NCBI GenBank assembly: GCA_003021915.1
Contig: PXOY01000010.1
Location: 635 to 5,906, forward strand
DNA: 5,272 nt
Direction of reading: 5' to 3'
DNA from: Parcubacteria group bacterium SW_4_49_11
Lineage (GTDB): Bacteria; Patescibacteriota; Minisyncoccia; SW-4-49-11
The notes under the pieces were generated by a model. The model did no database searches. It was not told the DNA's origin and saw only the letters and a list, made by a program, of their open reading frames with translations. Shown here piece after piece: positions 1 to 4,654 of this stretch. The stretch's first letter is position 1; each line of letters starts with the position of its first letter. The position numbers were made by a program, and so were the translations under genes.

Positions 1-143
1 ATCAGGCGATCAAGGCGGAATGAGGCACCTACAACCGCCCCGATAATGGTGGCCGCGGCAGCCAACACAATAAGGAGTTCTACAAGGGTGAACCCCCGAG
101 CAAACCGCCGTTTATGCTGTGATTTTTGTTTTTTGTATGTCAT
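1..143 (-). CDS. Type IV pilin-like protein (prepilin), N-terminal fragment
   Basis: Translating leftward from the ATG at 143-141 gives 47 residues before the window ends, so only the N-terminus is visible. The leader MTYKKQKSQHKRRFARG is short and basic (17 residues). It is followed by FTLVELLIVLAAAATIIGAV, the classical class III (prepilin peptidase) signal: Gly at -1, Phe at +1, Glu at +5, then a hydrophobic helix. In this family PilD-type peptidase cleaves after the Gly and methylates the new N-terminal Phe, and the helix anchors and packs the subunit in a pilus or pseudopilus. The start is the only in-frame ATG/GTG/TTG upstream of the motif. No Shine-Dalgarno sequence precedes it. A -10-like TATATT ends 7 nt before the ATG, so a leaderless transcript is possible. 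The missing C-terminal domain means major pilin, minor pilin and type II secretion pseudopilin cannot be told apart. The gene diverges from the permease. Confidence 0.88.
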   Translation of the reverse strand, partial: MTYKKQKSQHKRRFARGFTLVELLIVLAAAATIIGAVVGASFRLDRL

Positions 144-153
144 TATGTACAAT
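126..153 (+). promoter_or_regulatory. Candidate promoter of the permease gene
   Basis: TTGTTT (126-131), a 16-bp spacer and TACAAT (148-153) match a sigma70-type promoter at 4 of 6 and 5 of 6 bases. The predicted transcript start is near 160, giving a leader of about 26 nt before the ATG at 186. The element overlaps the start of the pilin gene and shares 3 bp with the pilin -10 on the other strand, so the two divergent genes may compete for polymerase. Confidence 0.4.
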
Positions 154-179
154 ATACCGCATTTGGCAATCTTACGAAA
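151..179 (-). promoter_or_regulatory. Candidate promoter of the pilin gene (leaderless)
   Basis: On the minus strand, TATATT (156-151) lies 17 bp downstream of a poor -35 match, TTTCGT (179-174). The pilin ATG begins 8 nt after the -10 hexamer, which is where a transcript would normally start. The -35 is weak (2 of 6 consensus bases), so this rests mainly on the -10 and its position. Confidence 0.35.
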
Positions 180-185
180 GAGGGT

Positions 186-1325
186 ATGAATCTACGCTTT
201 TCTGTCTGGCAAGCTGCGGCTCTGCTCGCGGGCACGACGATCGGTTCCGGCATTTTGGGTGTGCCCTACGCCATCGCGCGAAGTGGATTACTTCCCGGGC
301 TTGGGTATGTGTTTGGATTGGGCGGGGCCATGCTTTTACTGAACATGCTGTTTGCCACTGTAGTCGAAGAAACAGAGGACGTCAAGCAGCTCCCCGGATA
401 CGTCAGTCATTATCTCGGCTCTCGCCTCCGATGGCTCATGATTGTGACGTTATTAGTGTTAGGCTATGGCGCCCTCACGGCCTACACTGCGGGATCAGGC
501 GCCGCCTTGGCAGATATCTTCAACGTCTCTCCCGTTTTTACGCGCCTCACGTTTCTTCTCGCGGCGGGGATATGTGTTGCTATCGGAGTCAAAACAGTCA
601 GTAAACTGGAACTGTTCTTGGTGATTCTTATCACGCTCTTAATTGGCGGCGTGGGCATATTGGCCCTGAGCCATACCTCATTTACGTTTCCTGACGTCAG
701 CTCCGACGGAAACACCGCTCAAGCGCTGCTCGCTCCGTATGGCGTGGTCTTATTCGCCTATCTGGGGTTCAGTTCCATTCCGGAATTACGTATGACGCTC
801 AGACAAACGCCGGATGCTATCTATTGTGCCGTCTTCACCGGAACCATACTTCCGGTTGTGCTCTACACCATCTTCGTGCTCGCTGTACTCGGTCTGACGG
901 GTAGCGATACGACCCGGGTAGCCACCATCGGTCTCGGCGAAGCACTCGGACCCACCGTGGCCATCGCCGGTAATCTATTTGCGGTACTTGCAATGTTCAC
1001 CTCCTTTCTCGCCTTAGCCCTCGTGGTTAAGAACATGTTCGAGCTCGACCTCCACTTAGATTCCACCCGCAGTGTTCTTCTCACCTTTCTGCCGCCGATA
1101 CTCATTCTCAGCCTCGGTGGAGATGACTTCATTTCGATTCTTGGGGTGACAGGTGCCATTTCCGGGGGGACTATGGGCATTTTAATTGTTCTGATGTTCA
1201 TAAAAATCAAGAATCTCCAACAGAAACCATGGCCGCTTTCTACCTGGCTGTTAAGCGGAGGCGGTATCTTCCTGATTGGTCTCTTACTGTTGGGGATGGT
1301 GGTTGAACTTTTCACTACGCTGTAG
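186..1325 (+). CDS. Amino-acid permease, APC superfamily (aromatic amino acid/HAAAP-like)
   Basis: A 379-residue, very hydrophobic inner-membrane protein with about 11 predicted membrane segments, roughly at 8-30, 36-59, 82-106, 120-136, 140-162, 181-199, 211-237, 258-283, 296-311, 315-340 and 352-376. The first segment carries GTTIGSGILGVPYA (residues 16-29). This matches the broken first helix of Trp/Tyr permeases and the related AA_trans family, where the Gly-rich turn contacts the substrate backbone. Segment 6 has the FAYLGFSSIPEL stretch (190-201), again at a family substrate-site position. Length and helix count fit the HAAAP/Trp-Tyr permease group (about 400 residues, 11 helices), so proton-coupled amino-acid uptake is the likely role; the specific amino acid cannot be read from sequence. 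I chose the ATG at 186 because homology begins there and a purine-rich GAAAGAGGG precedes it. An upstream in-frame TTG at 126 falls in the promoter and adds residues unlike the family. It converges with uvrB and ends in TAG. Confidence 0.85.
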   Translation: MNLRFSVWQAAALLAGTTIGSGILGVPYAIARSGLLPGLGYVFGLGGAMLLLNMLFATVVEETEDVKQLPGYVSHYLGSRLRWLMIVTLLVLGYGALTAYTAGSGAALADIFNVSPVFTRLTFLLAAGICVAIGVKTVSKLELFLVILITLLIGGVGILALSHTSFTFPDVSSDGNTAQALLAPYGVVLFAYLGFSSIPELRMTLRQTPDAIYCAVFTGTILPVVLYTIFVLAVLGLTGSDTTRVATIGLGEALGPTVAIAGNLFAVLAMFTSFLALALVVKNMFELDLHLDSTRSVLLTFLPPILILSLGGDDFISILGVTGAISGGTMGILIVLMFIKIKNLQQKPWPLSTWLLSGGGIFLIGLLLLGMVVELFTTL

Positions 1326-1378
1326 AGAAAAAGCCAGAAGCCGGTGAATAGTATTTGGTACTTAGTATCTAGAAGTCA
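1322..1378 (+). repeat. Degenerate heptamer array, rightward, at the permease stop codon
   Basis: From the permease TAG, the sequence reads as 7-bp units: GTAGAGA, AAAAGCC, AGAAGCC, GGTGAAT plus one extra A, GTATTTG, GTACTTA, GTATCTA, GAAGTCA. Units begin with a purine (usually G) and nearly all have A at position 3, while the rest varies. The stop codon is part of the first unit. Segment 1331-1342 is complementary at 11 of 12 positions to 1565-1576 in the opposite array, so the two could pair in RNA. Confidence 0.7.
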
Positions 1379-1419
1379 TCTCAAAAATATACTGTCGGTT
1401 ACTGTGAAGTAAGGGCATA

Positions 1420-1502
1420 ATCTCGGGATACGGCTTATATTCACTACACAATGCCTACCCACCCATAGCCCCGGTTCGTTTATAGAAGCCGTACCCCGAG
1501 AT
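1420..1502. repeat. 17-bp near-perfect inverted repeat between convergent genes
   Basis: The arms 1420-1436 (ATCTCGGGATACGGCTT) and 1486-1502 (AAGCCGTACCCCGAGAT) are complementary at 16 of 17 positions, with 49 nt between them. A further three pairs (1438-1440 with 1482-1484) can extend the stem inward past one mismatch. A competing 6-bp pairing, TCACTA at 1441-1446 with TAGTGA at 1506-1511, would exclude part of it. The position between two converging genes suggests a shared transcription end or RNA 3' structure, but neither side has a T-run, so it is not a textbook intrinsic terminator. It could instead be the core of a repetitive or mobile element. No reading frame of note is present. Confidence 0.75.
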
Positions 1503-1532
1503 ATATAGTGAGCATTAAGAATTCTGGAATGG

Positions 1533-1613
1533 CCTCTACTTACTACATGCTACTCATCGCATCTGGCTTCTGGATTCAGGCTTCCGGCTTCTCATCTACG
1601 AAATTCCAACTAC
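1533..1613 (-). repeat. Degenerate heptamer array, leftward, at the uvrB stop codon
   Basis: On the minus strand, starting inside the uvrB TAG stop, the units are GTAGTTG, GAATTTC, GTAGATG, AGAAGCC, GGAAGCC, TGAATCC, AGAAGCC and AGATGCG. After a 4-nt break (1557-1554) come GTAGCAT, GTAGTAA and GTAGAGG. AGAAGCC also occurs in the rightward arrays at 1336 and 4412, and GTAGCA-type units recur at 4426-4446. The array points toward the central inverted repeat and mirrors the array at 1322. Confidence 0.72.
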
Positions 1614-3646
1614 TTGCCCTTCAACTCTTCAATCTCATCGCGTAGCTCGGCGGCGCGTTCAAAATTCAGGTTCTTGGATGCTTCCTTCATTTCTTCTTCC
1701 AGTTGAGCGATGACCGCCTCTTGTTCCTCCGGATCTATGTGTTGACGCTCCTCTTTTTTAGCTTCTTTGAGATGTTCTTTTTTGTCTTCAACCATTTCGG
1801 GGTGAATCTCTTTTTTGATGCTTTCCGGAGAAATATTGTGCTCTTCGTTGTAGGCCTGTTGCGCGGCGCGTCGACGCTGCGTCTCGGCAATCGCATTCTG
1901 AATGGATTTCGTCTCCTTATCGGCATACAGAATCACCCTTCCTTCCTCGTGACGCGCGGCACGCCCAATGGTTTGAATCAGTGACGTCTCGTTTCGGAGG
2001 AACCCTTCCTGATCCGCGTCCAAAATCGCCACCAACGCCACTTCGGGCAAATCCAACCCCTCTCGCAGAAGATTAATGCCGATGAGGACATCGAATTCCC
2101 CTTTACGAAGTCGGTTGAGAATCTTCGGACGCTCCAGCGTGTCAATCTCGGAATGCAGATACTCGGAACGCACATCACGTTCGCGCAAAAATTCCGAAAT
2201 ATCTTCCGCCATGCGTTTCGTAAGCGTAACCACCAATGTGCGATGCCCTTCCGCCGTCACCTTCTCGACCTCCTCAATCAAATCCTGGACCTGATTGGCT
2301 GTTGCACGCAGTTCAATGGGTGGCTCGAGCAGGCCGGTGGGCCGAATAATCTGCTCAACAACGGTGGAGGGCAGTTCCCTCGCTCTTTTCACATCCGCCA
2401 AACGCTCCAACTCTCCGTTGGTGGAATTCCGAAATTCATACGGGCCTGGCGTGGCGGAGACATAAACGCGCCGACCGACTTTTTCTTCAAACTCCGGAAA
2501 CTTCAACGGCCGATTATCCGCTGCGGACGGGAGGCGAAAGCCGTGCTCGACTAAGTTCTGTTTGCGCGAAGCGTCTCCTCCGTACATACCGCCCACCTGA
2601 GGGATGGTAATGTGCGACTCGTCAATAATGGTTAAAAAGTTCTCATCAACATGCGAGAAGTAGTCGATCAAGGTAAACGGAGGTTCGCCACGTTGCCTGC
2701 CCGAGAGGTAATAGGAATAGTTCTCAATACCTTTCACAAACCCGACTTCCTCGAGCATCTCCATGTCATATTTGGTTCGCTCCTCAATGCGCTGCGCCTC
2801 GACGTGCCGGTTCTGCCGTAAAAAATACTCTTTCTGTTGCTGCATCTCCTCCATCACCCGCGGAATCATTTCCTTAATTTTCTCGCGCGTGGAGATCCAG
2901 TGTGTGGCCGGGAAGATGCGGAGCACATCCTTATACTTCGCGGGTAAGGGTTGAAGCGGCGTTTCCTCGTAGGGTTGATACGCGATCGTCTCAATATAGT
3001 TGCCCCAAAAGCTCACTTTAATGATCGCCTCTTCTCCGGGTGAATGAATTTCGACGATATCTCCCTTTACGCGGAACGCTCCCGGCCCGAAATCAATGTC
3101 GTTGCGGGTGTACTGAATGCCAACGAGCTCGGCAATAAACTCGTCGCGCGTAGTTTGCATACCGACTTCAATTAAGACCGCCATATTGGAGTAATCTTCA
3201 GGCGATCCGATACCATAAATACAAGAGACTGTGGAAACGATTATGGTGTTCTCATTGGAGAGAATGCTCTGCGTAGCGGCATGGCGAAGCCGCTCAACCT
3301 GCTCGTTAATGGTGGCCTCTTTTTCGATATAGGTGTCTGAAGTGGGAAGATAACTCTCCGGCTGATAGTAGTCGTAGTAACTGACAAAATAATGCACTTC
3401 GTTCTCAGGAAAAAATTCCCGAAACTCCTGATACAACTGCGCCGCCAACGTTTTGTTGTGCGACATAATAAGCGTCGGCCGTCCGATTTGCTCAATGACG
3501 CCGGCCATAGTAAACGTTTTCCCTGAGCCCGTAACTCCGAGTAAGGTCTGATGCTCGGTATTCTGATGGAGATTGGTGGTAAGCTGCTCAATCGCCTTGG
3601 GTTGATCCCCTTGGGGACTATACTTACTCTTGAGCGTAAATGCCAT
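1610..3646 (-). CDS. uvrB: UvrABC excision nuclease subunit B
   Basis: A full-length 678-residue UvrB (E. coli 673). UvrB takes damaged DNA from UvrA, verifies the lesion and recruits UvrC for the two incisions of nucleotide excision repair in the cytoplasm. Motifs run in order: Walker A GVTGSGKT (37-44, Lys43); helicase motif Ia SHNKTLAAQLYQEF (62-75); the beta-hairpin that clamps one DNA strand, SYYDYYQPESYLPTSDTYIE (89-108); Walker B DESH (342-345) followed by TIPQVGGMY; YVSATPG (395-401); LTKRMAEDISEFL (475-487); HSEIDTLER (498-506); GINLLREGLDLPEV (523-536); and QTIGRAAR (558-565). A charged linker (about 610-640) leads to the C-terminal UVR domain (about 642-677), which binds UvrC. All catalytic motifs are intact. 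One oddity is about 17 extra residues after YVSATPG (near 409-425). It starts 3 nt after the lactonase stop, so the two are co-transcribed. It ends in TAG inside a heptamer array. Confidence 0.98.
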   Translation of the reverse strand: MAFTLKSKYSPQGDQPKAIEQLTTNLHQNTEHQTLLGVTGSGKTFTMAGVIEQIGRPTLIMSHNKTLAAQLYQEFREFFPENEVHYFVSYYDYYQPESYLPTSDTYIEKEATINEQVERLRHAATQSILSNENTIIVSTVSCIYGIGSPEDYSNMAVLIEVGMQTTRDEFIAELVGIQYTRNDIDFGPGAFRVKGDIVEIHSPGEEAIIKVSFWGNYIETIAYQPYEETPLQPLPAKYKDVLRIFPATHWISTREKIKEMIPRVMEEMQQQKEYFLRQNRHVEAQRIEERTKYDMEMLEEVGFVKGIENYSYYLSGRQRGEPPFTLIDYFSHVDENFLTIIDESHITIPQVGGMYGGDASRKQNLVEHGFRLPSAADNRPLKFPEFEEKVGRRVYVSATPGPYEFRNSTNGELERLADVKRARELPSTVVEQIIRPTGLLEPPIELRATANQVQDLIEEVEKVTAEGHRTLVVTLTKRMAEDISEFLRERDVRSEYLHSEIDTLERPKILNRLRKGEFDVLIGINLLREGLDLPEVALVAILDADQEGFLRNETSLIQTIGRAARHEEGRVILYADKETKSIQNAIAETQRRRAAQQAYNEEHNISPESIKKEIHPEMVEDKKEHLKEAKKEERQHIDPEEQEAVIAQLEEEMKEASKNLNFERAAELRDEIEELKGK

Positions 3647-3649
3647 ATG

Positions 3650-4354
3650 CTACTCTTTAGACCACCACACCGAGACGCGCGGATGCTGGAGCAACGCTCG
3701 GGCCGGAAATTCACTGACGGATTTGTTCCCGCACGCCAGCTCTTGTACTACGTCTTGTTTGCGTTCCCCGCGTATCAAAATCACCACGTGACTACTCTCG
3801 AGGATAAGACGCGGCGCTACAGACAAACGTTCGCTTACCTCCATATGCGCCGGCGCCTCGGAAATAATCGCTCGAGATCCGACTTCGTGTTCCCAATACG
3901 GGCCTTCCGGGAAGAGTGAGGCAAAGTGCCCGTCACTTCCGATGCCCAAAACAACAATATCAAGCCCGCGTTCCGCGTGTTCCAGTCGCGCGGCGTATTC
4001 GTCCGCGCTCTCTTCCCAGTCCAGAGATGTGTCGAACATTTCGAATCCACGCAGTCGATTGATCACATTTTCCCCCAACGTGTCTCGTAGTTCGCGTTGA
4101 TTGGACACCTCGGACTGCGACTGAACATACCGCTCGTCGGTCTGATACAGCGTTATGTGGTCCCATGGGAGATGAGTGGTTTGTGCTAATTCCCGATACA
4201 CCGGATACGGCGTAGTACCCCCGGCAAGGGCCATAGAAACAGAGCCCGTGTTAACCTGATTCACCAGCATCTCTATATACGCCGCGGCGTATTCGCGCCA
4301 CTCTGCCTCGGACGCGAACCGCGTGAGCTGAAAGGACTCGGGCATATCGAGCAT
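3650..4354 (-). CDS. pgl: 6-phosphogluconolactonase (NagB/SugarP-isomerase fold)
   Basis: Predicted to hydrolyse 6-phosphogluconolactone to 6-phosphogluconate, the second step of the oxidative pentose phosphate pathway, in the cytosol. The 234 residues match the short DevB/Pgl-type family (about 220-250), not the beta-propeller YbhE type. Family signatures in order: phosphate-binding AGGTTPYPVYREL (44-56), TDERYV (72-77), SNQREL (84-89), and LGIGSDGHFASLFP (136-149), whose His143 corresponds to the family's catalytic His. The C-terminal PARALLQHPRVSVWW closes the fold. Phe144 replaces the usual Thr of DGHTASLFP. Glucosamine-6-phosphate deaminase shares the fold, but the DGH-ASLFP motif favours the lactonase. 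I chose the ATG at 4354 because the promoter -10 lies at 4375-4370; the in-frame GTG at 4399 is in the -35 region. An ATG at 4345 (231 residues) is also possible. No Shine-Dalgarno sequence is seen. It is the first gene of an operon with uvrB; no other pentose-phosphate gene is in view. Confidence 0.93.
   Translation of the reverse strand: MLDMPESFQLTRFASEAEWREYAAAYIEMLVNQVNTGSVSMALAGGTTPYPVYRELAQTTHLPWDHITLYQTDERYVQSQSEVSNQRELRDTLGENVINRLRGFEMFDTSLDWEESADEYAARLEHAERGLDIVVLGIGSDGHFASLFPEGPYWEHEVGSRAIISEAPAHMEVSERLSVAPRLILESSHVVILIRGERKQDVVQELACGNKSVSEFPARALLQHPRVSVWWSKE
3653..3658 (-). promoter_or_regulatory. Probable ribosome binding site of uvrB
   Basis: AAAGAG sits 6 nt before the uvrB ATG, inside the last codons of the lactonase gene. 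It is a partial match to AGGAGG. The position, with only 3 nt between the two genes, favours translational coupling. Confidence 0.45.
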
Positions 4355-4369
4355 CGTTAATCTTACGGT

Positions 4370-4398
4370 ATTATAGCAAGATTTCCCTTCACTGACCA
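4370..4398 (-). promoter_or_regulatory. Extended -10 promoter of the pgl-uvrB operon
   Basis: On the minus strand, TGGTCA (4398-4393, 4 of 6 consensus), a 17-bp spacer and a perfect TATAAT (4375-4370) preceded by TG at 4378-4377. This is a complete extended -10 element. Transcription should start at about 4363-4361, leaving a leader of only about 7-9 nt before the ATG at 4354. It is the best promoter in the window and fixes the start of the lactonase gene. Confidence 0.75.
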
Positions 4399-4411
4399 CT
4401 CGACGTTATAC

Positions 4412-4488
4412 AGAAGCCTGAAAAAGTAGCAGGTAGCGAGTAGCAAGGAAATAGTATTTAGAATTTAGTATTTGGAATGGAAGATATA
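4412..4488 (+). repeat. Degenerate heptamer array, rightward, eleven units in register
   Basis: Eleven consecutive 7-bp units without a slip: AGAAGCC, TGAAAAA, GTAGCAG, GTAGCGA, GTAGCAA, GGAAATA, GTATTTA, GAATTTA, GTATTTG, GAATGGA, AGATATA. Position 3 is A in all eleven and position 1 is G in eight. Position 2 is T, A or G; positions 4-7 drift in blocks (AGCN, then TTTA). The array lies upstream of the pgl promoter and runs into the hairpin core. It mirrors the leftward array at 4654-4613. Confidence 0.78.
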
Positions 4489-4555
4489 CAGTAGATATAT
4501 GTGTCCTGCGGACACGATACATGTGTTCTTCGAGCACGATATACAGTGGATATAA
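4483..4555 (+). repeat. Two tandem 22-bp hairpin units between direct repeats
   Basis: Two adjacent 22-bp units each hold a 6-bp stem with a 3-nt loop: GTGTCC-TGC-GGACAC (4501-4515) and GTGTTC-TTC-GAGCAC (4523-4537), each followed by ACGATA-like sequence. Stem pair 5 changes from C-G to T-A and pair 4 from T-A to T-G, so all six pairs are kept in both. The pair is bracketed by direct repeats at 4483-4500 (GATATACAGTAGATATAT) and 4538-4555 (GATATACAGTGGATATAA), identical at 16 of 18 positions. Function is unknown. Preserved pairing suggests a structured RNA or DNA element. Confidence 0.75.
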
Positions 4556-4559
4556 ATTG

Positions 4560-4617
4560 ATACACGGTAAATATACGGGTGTATTTCCCTGTTCAACGCC
4601 AGAAACCTTCAGGTTTC
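4560..4617. repeat. Further small hairpins in the same spacer
   Basis: ATACAC (4560-4565) can pair with GTGTAT (4579-4584) across 13 nt. Alternatively AAATATA (4569-4575) pairs with TGTATTT (4580-4586) around CGGG, with one wobble pair. A separate perfect stem, GAAACC-TTCA-GGTTTC (4602-4617), follows the end of the propeller gene on the minus strand. None is followed by a T-run on either strand, so termination is possible but not of the standard intrinsic form. Confidence 0.5.
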
Positions 4618-4654
4618 GCTAAATACTAAATACTAGATACTAAATTCCAAATGC
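4613..4654 (-). repeat. Degenerate heptamer array, leftward, at the propeller-gene stop codon
   Basis: On the minus strand, beginning with the G of the TAG stop, the units are GCATTTG, GAATTTA, GTATCTA, GTATTTA, GTATTTA and GCGAAAC. The first five show the G-N-A-T-C/T-T-A/G pattern clearly; the last, overlapping the small hairpin, is doubtful. Units GTATTTA and GAATTTA are identical to units of the opposed array at 4454-4467, so the two arrays form a long imperfect inverted repeat around the hairpin core. Confidence 0.7.

Noticed and set aside
126..185. TTG at 126 as start of the permease
   Set aside because: It lies in the candidate promoter and adds 20 polar residues ahead of the family N-terminus; the ATG at 186 fits.
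119..1315. Open frames overlapping the permease (119-604 +, 482-715 -, 863-1315 -)
   Set aside because: Low-complexity, Arg/Ser-rich translations with no family features; they are shadows of the permease frame.
1465..1502. tRNA-like segment with GGTTCG
   Set aside because: No T-arm stem, anticodon arm or acceptor stem can be formed; the match is only six bases.
1703..4166. Open frames overlapping uvrB and pgl on both strands (for example 2153-2554 +, 3241-3714 -, 3551-3919 +)
   Set aside because: Both parent genes are intact and clearly recognised; these frames show no motifs and no start signals.
4355..4399. GTG at 4399 as start of the lactonase gene
   Set aside because: It overlaps the -35 element of the extended -10 promoter, and the extra 15 residues are not family-like.
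1326..4653. Standard intrinsic terminators in the two spacers
   Set aside because: Several stems exist, but none is followed by a T-run on either strand.
1322..4654. CRISPR array
   Set aside because: Repeat units are only 7 bp and degenerate, with no spacers and no cas genes.
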